From Chromera velia (lineage: Eukaryota; Sar; Chromeraceae), in the NCBI GenBank assembly GCA_018398765.1, contig JAHBMJ010001869.1:1-25241 (forward strand): DNA of 25,241 bases, given 5' to 3'. The position numbers were made by a program, and so were the translations under genes. A model generated the notes under the pieces. That model saw nothing but the letters and a program-made list of their open reading frames with translations, had not been told where the DNA came from and made no database searches. Positions 9,526-20,430 of this stretch are shown here, piece after piece. The stretch's first letter is position 1. Each line of letters starts with the position of its first letter.

Positions 9526-12500
9526 CTGCAGGCAGGCGTGCGTGCGTCGTGGAGTGAAACTACCAATGAGAGAGAGCTTTGGAGCATGGACTAGATAGAC
9601 GCAATGACACCTCAATTCCTTTCTGGACCTCCATTCGAACTCCGTCACGAAGCAAGACAAACGACGCAGGAGGGAGCGAGCCAAGTGGCATGGTAGGAGG
9701 GAGAGTGGCGATCTGCCGAAAAAAGAGGGATGCGGACGTTTTCATTCGGCCTCACCGTCTGGTCAGAGAAGAAGAAAATGCGAAGGATCAAAGAGGGGCC
9801 AGCTAGAAGAGAAAGAAGGAAAGAAAGAGAAGGAAAGGAAGAGAACGCACCGCTACCATTGTCTCCACACGACGAAGCTCTCTCTTCAGTTTCTCCATCG
9901 ATCGCTTGTGGACCTCATGCTGCATTGTGGACAGACAGACAAACACACAGGCAGATAGAGAAAAGAGACGAAGGAAAACAATCCCACTAAAGTCAAACGA
10001 ACCGACCATCAGGGAAAACAGAGACCGAAAGACTCAAAAACGGACAAACAAGCGGACAGGTGGAGACGGACAGACAAACCCACACGCCCAGTTATTAAGA
10101 GAATCAGACAGAGCTCTCTCTCTCTCTCTCTCTCCCCGCAGGTACGTCTTTGTGCGTGCGTGTGTGGGGGGGGATGGAAGTGCGTGCAATCTCTTGACGC
10201 ATAAGACTTAGCGCCTCACACGAATGCTCCCTCCCACAAGCACTTCAGTGGTGCAAAGAACGATCCCCCCCTCTGGCGACTCTCTTAGCTGACCGACCTC
10301 TTCCTTCAGTTGGCTGTTCTCTCTCTGAAGTCTCGACACTTCTTCCACAAGCTGCAGGGAATTAAGAAATGAAGTCAATTAAGAGAACAGGGCAGTAATC
10401 GTGAAATGATCTTGCGGAGGAGTGGAGTCGGGATTTCTCGTCCCCTTGTGCGTTTTCCTCTCTTCTCCCTCTTTCCTTCCACCCAGTTTTTCATCTCACC
10501 TCCCCTTCCCCCACCCTTTGTCCCACTGACTGACTGACTGACTGACTGACTGACTCTCTGCTGTGCGTGTTGCTGGGCGTCCAATTCGGCCACCAGGCGC
10601 TCGAGCTGCTCCTCTCGGGTCCTCAGAATGCCTGCATGGAGACGGGATAGGGGGGGGAATGGCGAAAATTAGATGATGGTACAACACATGTAACGTTCCA
10701 CGGATTGTACTCTCACATCGATCTCCTGACAGGATGGTTTCGTTGCATGACAAGAAGACCAGACATCAGGTCGGAACTGAAACAAATGGAAGAACCTAGC
10801 TGAAAGAGCCCTTCGCTTTGTTCTCCTTTGAGCCCTTCCGTTTCGTTCACTCATCTCTTCGAGGGGACACCAGAAGAGGCAGGCCTCAGAGATCAACAGA
10901 TTGGAGAGAAGAGTCTGCCAGCACTTCTTTTGCTTTGTCTTCTTCTCCTTTTTCTCTGTCTGCTTCCTGAGTACTCACGTTCGAATTTGGCCGGTACCTC
11001 ATCCTGCAAATGCAAACAAAGGTCATGAGGGAAGCAAGGGGGAGTAATCTAACGGAGCAAGCATATCAAATGGAACATACAGACACACGAAGAAAAAAGA
11101 GGTTGAGCGGAACGTTTTGCGCATGCAGGCACAGCAGAAGTGCGACGACCGCACGTAAGCCTAGTCAGTTCTTGTCTTCTTCCTAAAGACCCACCAAGTC
11201 CTAAGAAAACAAACGCAGAAAAACATATGCGTCCTGTGAGAACAAAGGCGCGACTAAAAAGCTGTGGATGATTCCTGCACAACAGCGAATCAGAGAAAGC
11301 CTTGTCCCGTGCACACCCCACATCCTCCCCTTGTGCGTACTTGGGGGAGACCAAGCGCCAACACTTTTTTGTTCCTCCCACTTATGTACGCGATTCTTCC
11401 TACTGACCGCCTGATGGGGAGCGAAGGGCGCGTCGTGTTGGTTCTTCTCCATGAGCAGGCGGATCTGCAGGTCTTTCCGTTCTCCCTCACCTGCACTCGA
11501 TCAAAGACACACGCAGAGAGACTATATCGTCTTTTCTTTCCCTTTTTCTCCTCCTTCATTCTCTTCTGTTTTTTTCTTTCTTCTTTTGGCACACACACAA
11601 CGACAGACAGACAAACAGACAGATTTGCGTCTGCAGTGTTTCTATGGAGAAGTGGACAAAGATACAAGCACAATAACAGAGAGAAGGAGAAAAGACCAAA
11701 CACCCCTTCATCCCGCCCCATTACGCACAGACCGGTCTAACGGTTTAGTGTGTGCACAGACACTCTCTTCTTCTCCCTGCAAGACTAACCGCCATCCTGA
11801 CTGACCAGCCGACCGGCCAACTGACTGACTGACTGACTAACGTTTCAACCTCCCCACTATCAGGTCCATCTGCTCCTCCAGGAACACAGCCTGAAGAGAA
11901 GAGAAGAGAAGACAGCAGAAGGGAAAAGCATGACAATCTACAGACCTGAAACACGTGAAAGCACTTTGAGTCAAAGTCAAACTCTTGAGCGGGCACAACG
12001 AATGAAAGAAAGAGAAGCTGAGAAGGTGGGTTGAAAGGAAGTGGAAAGGGTGAATCTGCCTCTCCGTCTATCTACACGTGACCGCCAAGTCTGAAAAAAT
12101 TCGGAGACTTTCGCACCTGCACCTGCATCTGCCTGTCAGCCTCGTCCGCACTGAGGCCTCCCTCGCGGGACAGATGCTCGACCTCATACAGACGGGCAGA
12201 AACCCCCACGACAGATTAGAAATCGAGATGGTAGAGATGCCGAAGGTGCAAGAGTAGCGGACTTCGGGACTCCTCCAACCACCATCATCTACACTCTTAC
12301 TCATCATACTCGTCCAAAAAAGGCAGCACACGAAGAGATACGTAAGGAAAGGAAAGAAAGAGCAATGAAGAGAAAAGAAAAGAGAGGGAAAAGAAAAGAA
12401 AAGAAAAGAGAAGAAAGGAAAAGAGAAAAGAAAAGAAAAGAAAAGAAAAGAAAAGAAAAGAGAGGAAAAGAAAAGGGAAGAAAAGAGACGAGAAGAAAAG

Positions 12501-14056
12501 AAAAGAAAAAAAAAAAAAGAAAAGAAAGAAAAAGAAAAGAGACCGACTTTATCTTCCGACAAGATGGCCTTCAGCTCGCAGGCGTCACGTTCGTCCGTCA
12601 ACTCCTGTTCACTGCCACAGCAAAAAATGATCATACAAGGAAAAGCAGAAAACACGTGAAGAAGGAAACGAATCAGGCATTTCTTTTGTCCGTGCGTTCG
12701 CTTTCTCACTTGGCACTCAAATGCAAAAAGGGAATGCAGGGAGTAAGGCAGAGGGTGGGAGCCCCAGGCAGAGCGACAGCATGTTTAATTTGTTTTTGTT
12801 GTTGTTCACCAGACGGACAAACAGACGGAAAGAGAGGCAGAAGCCGAAACGCGAGGTAAGGTGTCTCAAGGACCGTCTCTCTGTCTCTTTGTCTGTGTAT
12901 TGGTCACTCGATCATTCACTCACAGAGTCAGTCTCACCTTTTCTCCATCGACTCTATTCGACTCTTGAATACCTGCACGTATTGAAACAAAGGCACAACC
13001 AGACGCTTTCGCAACGGGAGAGCGATGAACGCAGCCTCTGTCCATGGTTTTTCCGCAGGAGAAACAAAAAAGGACAGAGTAACTGGTGGGAGAAAGAAGC
13101 AAAAGGCGACTCCGGATCCTTTGTTCCACTGCACGGAAGCTTCCACGCAGCCTTCGATTTGTGCCTGCTCGGACCAGAAAACCTCCGGCGCACCTCTCAT
13201 GTCCATATGCATCCGACCGACATGCACCCCCTCCCATATGTTTCAACGATACAATCGTCGACTGTTTATACAAGCACCAATACCAACCCACCAACCGACC
13301 AGTTTGATGGAGTCCATCGTGTCCTGAAGGGCAAAGAAGTCTTCCTGCAGTTGCATGTTCTGAAGCCGTAGGGCCTGCACAAACATAAGCACATACTTGT
13401 TGTCAGTAACCCAAACACAGCGCTCACTAATGATGGAGAGCTGGAGCTCGGCCGAGTAAGAGAGGGGCATGTCTTCCTCACTTCATGAGACTTACAGTGT
13501 TCTCATCTTCCAAGGGAATGGGGCGAGAGCCCTCCCTCCGCCGACCTGACGGGTCCATCTCTGCCTTCATGAACCTGTCGACCAGATCTTCTTCGGGAGT
13601 TCGTTTGGATTGGACCGGATGCCTTTCCGTCTCGCTTCCTTCTATTAATATTGGGGCGAGGGCTGTCTCAAAGCCAAATCATCAGATTCTCTATCAAAGT
13701 TTCGAAACAGACCTTTCAGCAACCCATCCATGACATGAAAATGCGATGATTTCACAGGTCGATCGGTCACTGTGGGTGGAAACCTTATGCATGTGAGCAG
13801 ACTGAGAAGCCAGCTGCTGTTGCTGAGAGAGATGCAACACTTGCCAGACGGGGGGGCCTAGCTCTGTGCCGCGAAGCCGATTCCAGCGCGCAAACACAGG
13901 CAACCTACTAGACGCTACACAGACATGTGCTTCCAGAAGAACTTGGGTGTGCTGTTTTGCTGTGACACTGGGAGATCTAAGCAGCGTCTCCTTATTGCAT
14001 GAGCATTGCATGAGCATGCATTCCAGCTTCCTTTTGGGTGTGCATATGGTGTGCAT
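6487..14056 (-). CDS. 14-exon gene: long coiled-coil protein with low-complexity C-terminus
   Basis: Not recognised as a named family. Modelled exons, 5' to 3' on the minus strand: 14056-13784, 13666-13496, 13374-13300, 12972-12938, 12611-12548, 12182-12117, 11890-11842, 11490-11408, 11003-10979, 10631-10555, 10351-10298, 9919-9851, 9712-9611, 9525-6487. They total 4,182 nt, a continuous 1,393-residue frame ending in TAG, and every phase (0, 1 or 2) matches at each junction. The first ~380 residues are mostly heptad-like coiled coil (ALRLQNMQLQEDFFALQD, RILRTREEQLERLVAELD, VEEVSRLQRENSQLKEE, SMEKLKRELRRVE). The rest is a Pro/Ser/Gly-rich tail. No signal peptide or membrane segment is seen. 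A structural or cytoskeletal scaffold role is a guess. Least certain: the start codon, the exon 1 donor (GTTTCC), the exon 11 donor (GTCGGT) and the exon 6 acceptor. Confidence 0.75.
10530..10554 (-). repeat. (GTCA)6 microsatellite starting at an exon donor site
   Basis: On the minus strand the repeat begins exactly at the 5' splice site of the 10631-10555 exon (AGA|GTCAGT) and continues as six GTCA units. Each unit can serve as a GTCAGT donor; using a later one would add 4-nt steps and change frame. Confidence 0.85.
11823..11841 (-). repeat. (GTCA)4 microsatellite starting at an exon donor site
   Basis: On the minus strand the 11890-11842 exon ends AAAC|GTTAGT and the intron continues as GTCA units. 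The first unit has a T (GTTA) and the next ones are GTCA. The arrangement matches that at 10530-10554. Confidence 0.85.
12364..12540. repeat. Polypurine (AAAAG)n microsatellite in an intron
   Basis: About 175 bp of almost pure A/G on the plus strand, built of AAAAG and GAAAG units. On the minus strand it is an intronic pyrimidine tract starting a few bases after the donor (AAA|GTCGGT) of the 12611-12548 exon. Long mirror-like purine tracts can form triplex DNA. Confidence 0.95.
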
Positions 14057-14477
14057 GCATGTGGCTAATTCTTTTTAGCCACTTCCATCGTCCCCCGGCT
14101 TCGCGCGCGCGGCGATTGTTTCTTGGCGTCTCCTTTTCTGCATTTCTTGCACAGGAGGCATCAGAGACTGACAGGAGGCTGAGTCATGCTGAGTCTGACA
14201 AGTGTTCTGACGTACACGAATCTCGAGTCTTTCGCCAGCGTACTACGCAGTTATTAGTGCGCATGCTTGTGGCGCAGAAGTCATGGATTTTTAAAATGGT
14301 GGAAATGGAACAGCCATCTGGCCGTTCGTGGTCTTCCACTTATTTTTGATTAACAGCTGCAGCAGAGTTCGAAAGAGGCACCTTCCGTCTCCCCTGCTTC
14401 CGTTGAACCTTTTCGCTGTCCTCATCCTAGCTGTCCTTGTTGTCTTGATCACCTTTTTTCAGCACACTTCCAGAGTA
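14057..14477. promoter_or_regulatory. Divergent intergenic promoter region (421 bp)
   Basis: This interval lies between the modelled start codon of the minus-strand coiled-coil gene (14056) and the first in-frame ATG of the plus-strand RAP gene (14478). Head-to-head spacing this short implies shared control sequences. I see no TATA box. Features present are a GC-rich CGCGCGCGGCG patch near 14103 and several CATGCATG/TGCATG words near 14040-14060. The 5' untranslated regions of both genes must also lie here, so the core promoter is smaller than the interval. Confidence 0.5.
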
Positions 14478-15580
14478 ATGCTACAGAGACGGCTTCTTTC
14501 CCGGGGTGTCAGCCTCGTTTTGCAGAGGGGTCCTCTTCCCGCGTCTCCTGTAGCCGTCTCCTCCTATGGGTCACTTCACAGAAACTTCTCATTCCTCTCC
14601 AAGCCCCTCCTTCAAGCAGCAGAAGCAGCACCTGCAGAGACAGCAAAGGACAGCCCCTCTGTAACTCCTCCTGCCGCTGCTGCAGCAGCTGGGAAGACTT
14701 CTCCCATGCCGTCTCTCTGGGAAGGGGAACAAGAAATCTTAACCCCAGAGCAGCAGAAGCAGAAGGAGGAACTCATCCGAGAACTTACACGGCGGCTGTC
14801 TGGTCCACTTGCCGATGAAAACGGAAATGTTCCGACGGGAAAAGACAGGCCGACCGCGATTGAGGTCGACGGCCCTTCTCACTTCTACGCGAACTCCACA
14901 AAGTACACAGCCTACACGAAACTGAAGCACCGTCTCCTCACCCGAATGGGGTACCGCGTCCTTCACGTGCCCTACTTCGAGTGGCGGAAGTTGAGGGGTG
15001 CCAGAGAGAGGGAGGAGTACATGAAGAGAAAACTCCAGGAGGAGCCCACTGAGTGGTTGGACCCAGAGGACGAAAAGTACTACACACAGCGGATGGACTA
15101 CATCGCGGAGCAGCAAGTCAAACTGCAATTGGAGTGGGAGAAGCAGCAGGGGGGGGAGGGGAAGGAGACGGGGAGAGGAGAGGGAGACGCCACTTTGCAA
15201 GCAAGCGCAAAGGAAGGAATGGCAGAGACGGAAACAGTCTCCTCGCAGGTCAGTGAAAGAAGGCCCTGAAAGTCAATGTCATTCATTTATTCCTTTTTCT
15301 TATGAAACGTCGAGTATTTTTCCCGCTCTTTCGTCTTTCAAAAAGATTGTCTCCCAGACCTTCCTCTCGCCAGTTTGTTCGTTCCGGTCCACACTGACTG
15401 CCGCCTCAGATCGTGCCTCGCTGTCTCTTGTCAGGCGAGGCCTTCGTCAGGCAGGCAACCTCTCTTCTATTGACTTTTCTACGTGTTCCTTTGCAACGTT
15501 TCATGGCACATCCTGCTTCAACGCTGCGCAGCAGTTCGAGTGTTTCATAGAGCTCTCTCTCTCTCTCTCCTTCTCTCTCT

Positions 15581-15660
<80 letters not shown>

Positions 15661-15748
15661 GCATCTCTGTCTGTCTCTCTCTCTGTCCGTCTGTCTGTCT
15701 GTCTGTCTGTCTGTCTGGCTGTCTGTCTGTCTGGCTGTCTGTCTGGCT

Positions 15749-15790
<42 letters not shown>

Positions 15791-15832
15791 ATATACGCGC
15801 GCACACGCACACACACACGCACACACACACAC

Positions 15833-15869
<37 letters not shown>

Positions 15870-16789
15870 TCCTACAAGGACCCCCTGCATCCCTCCCTAC
15901 CTGCAGCCCCCCCTTGGCGACCCCCCTCGGTTCTCTTCTTCTCCCTCATCGCCTCCAAGGACTCCAATGGAAAGTCTAGAGAAGGAAAGGGAGGCTGGGG
16001 GGGGATCATATAGCACAGCTACCGCCACACCCCCTCTGCACGGGTCCCCGCCGCCGCATTCCAACGCCAATCTGGCGACGCCTCCACCACCCCCGCGCCG
16101 GCATCCCCCCTCCCCTCCCCGCCCCCCCCCCGGCATGAGAGCAGGGGGGGGAGGAAGCCCTGTACCGCCCCCCGGAACACGCCCAGGTGACTTAGTGAGT
16201 GAGTGAGTGAGTTAGTGAGTGAGTGAGTGAGTGAGTGAGTGAGAAAGTCAGTGAGTGGATGAATTTACGTGTGGCAGAAAGAAAGAGGGTGCCCTAGTGA
16301 GGGAGGGAACAGCTCCAGACTTCCTGACTGACCGACTTACTGTCTAACTCATTCCGCGAGTGAGTGAGTGAAAGAAAGAACAAAAGACAATTGATCGACA
16401 GATGAACAAATTGGCCTCTTTCGAATGGAACGTCAATTCCAGAGTCCCTTTTTTATTTCTTCCGTTGCCTTGTCTTGCCTATCTTCGTTTGTTCCCTGCA
16501 TGAGTTCTTTCTTTCTCGATTGGCTTCCTGAGGCTCCTTTTCTATTTCTGCGCCCATCCATGTTCTTTCGCTCTTGTCCTGTCTCCCTTCCCCTCCTTTT
16601 CTTGTTTTCCTTGTTTCGGTTGCCTTCGTCCAAATGGTCATTATGAGTGACTGAATAAATGACTAAATCCATTGATGAACGAACGCAGCTGGCGGAGGAC
16701 CCGCCGTGCCCCCCCCGAGGACGTCAGCCAACCAGGTTGGGTCTGGAGCCCCTGTCCCCCCACCCCCCCCACCGTCATCTCGGCGATAG
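14478..16789 (+). CDS. RAP-domain protein, probable organellar RNA-binding factor
   Basis: RAP is a ~60-residue RNA-binding domain with a restriction-endonuclease-like fold, common in apicomplexan and algal organellar RNA factors. Modelled exons: 14478-15248, 15907-16186, 16689-16789 (1,152 nt, 383 residues, phases 0 and 1 matching, stop TAG). ATG 14478 is the first in frame. Residues 1-45 are Arg/Ser/Leu-rich and acid-free, like a mitochondrial targeting peptide. Residues 126-187 are the RAP domain, with [30 protein letters not shown] and WRKL. A charged helix follows to about 225. Exons 2-3 add a Pro-rich tail. The exon 1 donor is CAG|GTCAGT; if it is not used, the protein ends at a stop at 15267-15269 (263 residues). 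The RAP domain and leader are firm; the tail exons are inferred. No pentatricopeptide-type helical repeats are visible, so the protein is short for its class. Confidence 0.8.
15552..15866. repeat. Compound intronic microsatellite (CT)n-(GTCT)n-(CT)n-(CA)n
   Basis: A 315-bp chain of repeats in the first intron of the RAP gene model: CT runs, GTCT units with GGCT variants, another CT run, then CA with scattered CG. The overlapping Ser-Leu, Cys-Leu and His-Thr frames are artefacts of the repeat. Confidence 0.95.
16187..16253 (+). repeat. (GTGA)n microsatellite starting at an exon donor site
   Basis: The modelled RAP exon 2 ends CCCAG|GTGACTTAG at 16186, and the intron at once continues as GTGA units with two TTAG variants. 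A shorter GTGA run recurs at about 16358-16372. Confidence 0.85.
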
Positions 16790-18720
16790 GCCTGTCGGGT
16801 GTACTTTCGTCTCCCTTTTTCTCTCCCTCCTCAACACACTACAATCCTTCTTTTCACTCCTGCCTGTGGACAATTGCGTACCCGTCGAAAGACTGCATGT
16901 GCGGACTTGCATTTCCGCAAAAGTCTGCACGAGTTTCATGAATTGTGACAGCGGCTGCATCATTTCCTCGATCTGTCTCAAAGGAAGAGTCTCGCCATGC
17001 TCTGTAGAAACCTAGGTTGAACCGGTCTCCGAACTAGACTCGGCAAGGAACAAAAGCTCTGTCCCGGTGACTTAGAATTCAAGACAGAAGACCCATGCAG
17101 TTGAAGTGAAATGGCAGTGGCAGAAAACCGCATGTCTGAAACCGCACACTGGCATGTCAGTGAGAGAACATGAGGTGCAAAGGAGAATGCTGTGGATGAC
17201 TCGGAAAGAAGCATTCATTGGGGCAACACAACTAAGAACAAAATAGGTTATATATAGTAAAAACATTAAATAATTGAATCACATAAGGCCGGTAGAATTG
17301 ATAATTTAATAACTCTTATCATAAATTTCAACTTAAATCTGAGTTTAAATCACTCCTTTCAAATTAGCGTAGAAAATAACTCATAAGATGCGTGTTTTTG
17401 CAGTATTAAGTATCTTAATACATATCTTATAGTATAAGATAAGTATTATAGATATATATGTTTAAACCACTATCTTTGGCACCATCTAGCTAGTACGTTT
17501 ATCATACATATTCTGATCTGACATGCTTCTGATACTTGGTGACCTCAGGCGCCGGCCTTCGTGAGTCCTAAAGTCTTGAGCAGGTGACAGGTGTGCCCAA
17601 TACAGGAACAAATCGGTGTAATGCTTTACACATGAGCTAGGTCTCAAGCAGAACATCAACTGCACAGCCAAGTCTCACATCCACATATTTCTCCTTTAAT
17701 TATCGTTAATCAAACTATTTTTCAACAAATGATAGTAGTTGATGGCATCGATCTGCGTTATGAAAAGCTTTTCCCATCTGTGAGTGCAGACGCCCTGACC
17801 AAAGAGCCATAAGAATGACACTTGCAGAACCTACTCAGCACATCTTCTGTAAGCCGGAAGAAATGCCTGTGTGACTCGCACACAGAACTTGATCCATGTC
17901 TTCTCAGCGTGGGTTTGTCTCTCCTTTTCTAGAGCGCTTTGCATAGAACAAAGCAAAAATAAGTAAAAATCACTGAAAAGTCACAACAAGGCCGGATTAA
18001 AGCTTGATTATTGTTAAACTGATATCAGACTGTAGTTACTTAACTCCGATAAAAAAGTGAATAATAGTATTTAATGAGTCAGACCTGAGTTCTTTGTTCT
18101 GACAAGCAAATGTTAAGAAGTCTAGTTAGCATTCGATCTTGATCGGTCCGACGAGTTGATCGGATAATCCGGATTGACTGACCTTGCTATAGCTGCGCAA
18201 CAGGCTGCCACTGCATGTATGCAGTATAAAACCTGACGGACTCCGTACCGCTCCATAATAGAGATTCTAGGAAATTGAAAGTCTCTTTCAACAGCTGAGA
18301 TCCTATGTTGTCTGTACACAAATGTGTCGGTAGGAGCACACGGTCAATCTACCATAATCCAGTATAATCCAACAGGCTGCTGTCTGATTCAATTAGAATT
18401 TATTGAATACATGCTAATTACACGACATACAAAAAACGCATGCATGCGAAAAACCATCGGAGACTGACGCTTCGCATACACGCTGAGCTAAACATTAATA
18501 GCTCAAAATCAGTATGCCAATTAATCGCAGTATTACGTTGATCCTTGCAAGCCGATGGATAAACCGTAGGCATGATTAGAGAACACACGTAGTGTCCCGC
18601 GCACGACGCCCTTCCGTATCCATACCGCTGTCTTTTGTCTATCGCTAACGGTTCTCAGGTGCACTTGCGGAAGCAAACGACAACAAAAGGCCGTAACGTT
18701 GAAAATCAGTCATATGTAGA
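16790..18720. other. Gene-poor, AT-rich interval
   Basis: No supported gene. 16790-17220 is the 3' flank of the RAP gene. A minus-strand frame near 16980-16890 reads QIEEMMQPLSQFMKLVQ, helix-like, but lacks convincing exon borders. 17220-18060 is AT-rich with a strong palindrome. A word reading IDLRYEKLFPSVSADALTK at 17747-17803 resembles the end of Ty1/copia RNase H. 18361-18720 should include the 3' untranslated end of the minus-strand retroelement, but no oligo-A tail or target duplication could be fixed. Confidence 0.5.
17416..17448. repeat. Near-perfect 33-bp palindrome
   Basis: Two 16-bp arms, TAATACATATCTTATA and its complement, flank a single G at 17432. Fifteen of 16 pairs match (the mismatch is 17422/17442). 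It lies in AT-rich DNA outside any gene I can support. Confidence 0.85.
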
Positions 18721-20430
18721 TTATTTTAGAACAAAACAAAGAAAGGACAAACGCGCCTTCCAAAGAGAACGAAGACCATCATCACCAGTCTGACGGACTG
18801 CAGACATAAACAAATCAAGCAAAAACGAAACAGGCCATCTCAAAATATACAACTCCAAAAACAGAAAAGTAAGTTCGTCAACCAGGACAACCGCAGGCGC
18901 ATTACAAGAAAGAAGTGTCCGGATAAGATGGGAGGATATTAGGCCCTTCTTGGCCGAAACAGAAGGAACACAGGAGAAAGTATGCATCAGACGTACTCTA
19001 CAAAGTGAAGGTAGGTTAGGAAAAGACGACCATCCTCCAGAAATGGGCAACAGAAAAAAAGCAACCAAATCATAAAAGAAATTAAAAAGAACATCACGGT
19101 TAGGATTAACAGCAGTAAAAAGCAAAATCGAAGGAGATTCTGGCAAAGAGAAAAGACGCAGACCAAGCACCGTAGATCCCTTCTGACGCTCTAAAACGCA
19201 TGCAGGACTGTAGAAGTCTTCCTCAAGTAACTTTTCCATCATGGGGTCATCCAGCACGTCATTCATACCACAGTCAGACCTAAAAACAATCGTTCTATCG
19301 TCCATGTATCTCCCTGCCATCCATTTCTCCCCCCCCCATGAAGGCTTCGATCTCATCAATGCAACAGAGTACTCTTTCCACGCAGCAAAAAATCGGGCCC
19401 TACCAGGAGAGTATGGACTCCCTTGAGGAAAACCTTCATGCTGTCTGACCATCTTCCCTCGAACCCGAATTACATTCAAAACAAAATCAAGATTAATTAT
19501 ACGAGCCAGCATATCAAGAGGGCAAGAAAGTGCATTCGCATAATTGCAGTGGGAGGATAAAAAAGCAATAGGTTTTAAGTAACGTCTCCGAGAATACCAC
19601 TTCTCACCCTCTCCCGGACCCGCCTCCTTAATACAAAAAGACTTATGGGTCGGCAACACAACAAAGCAATATCTAGAGGAAGAACGAATGAAATGAACAA
19701 AGTCATTCAAATAAGAAAGGAAATTAGCTCTGGGTAGAGAGGGAAAAAATGCTTTGATGTCGTCCACCAGCAGACCAAGTCCACCCCGAGGCCAATACGA
19801 ATTAGAAGAAACACAAGAGCTACGATCTGCAAGTCTCCTAAACCTTGAATTAAAGATCCCAACCTTATCTTGAAAAGCAAAGACAGAGTCAAAGTCACAA
19901 TGCGGCGAAAAGTAAGAAAGACAGCCATTCAAAGCCTTACAAAGGAAAGAGAAAATCTCACGTCTGGCGTGTCTCTTGTAAGATACCAATGGCCTGTACT
20001 TCAAAGAGGACTAAGACTCAGGGAGCTCCCCCTCAACTCCCCAAGACTTACGTTTCACCCAAAGGATCCCAATCCCAAAGTGGTGTTTCTTCCTGTCGAA
20101 TTTCTTGAACTGAATCAGATTCAAAAAAGACACCCATGTATCCTTTTCATTCGGAAAACCATTCTCCAGAAGGTCCAAAGAAGCAGAAAACTCACCCTCC
20201 CCAATTCTTCCATAAGAAGAATCAAAAAGAAAAGCTCTCGCCACTGCCTCAATGTATTTCTTTTTACACAAAAAAGCCAGATCCCCTCTGGCCTTATCAA
20301 CTGGCACAACCGCTAGAGCAGTTAATAACTTTCTGATTGCTATAGACTTCCTTGGGACGGCCGGCCCCTTTCTCATTTGCCTGAGCATACGAAAGCGTTG
20401 AAACCCACCGCTCCCGAAGGTCGGCAATCA
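18721..20430 (-). pseudogene. Reverse transcriptase domain of the Penelope-like element
   Basis: It would copy element RNA into DNA at the nicked target. Fingers: VVPVDKARGDLAFLCKKKY (20307-20251), akin to the PADKG-type motif of Penelope-like enzymes. Then TAG at 20011 and KYRPLVSYKRHARREIF. Palm motif A is VDDIKAFFPSLPR (near 19764), motif B GFPQGSPYSP (near 19430) and motif C GRYMDDRTIVF (near 19310). The catalytic Asp of motif A and both of YMDD are intact. A motif D-like STVLGLRLF and a thumb-like helical region follow, ending at TAA 18721-18723. QGSP-type motif B with a DK-type finger motif is an unusual mix. The start codon used to open the long 427-codon frame is not ATG; it is an internal Leu codon after the TAG. 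RT identity is firm, family assignment less so. Confidence 0.85.

Noticed and set aside
15406-15864. Frames rich in Ser-Leu or Arg-Glu through the RAP intron
   Set aside because: Produced by the compound microsatellite; they lie within the modelled intron.
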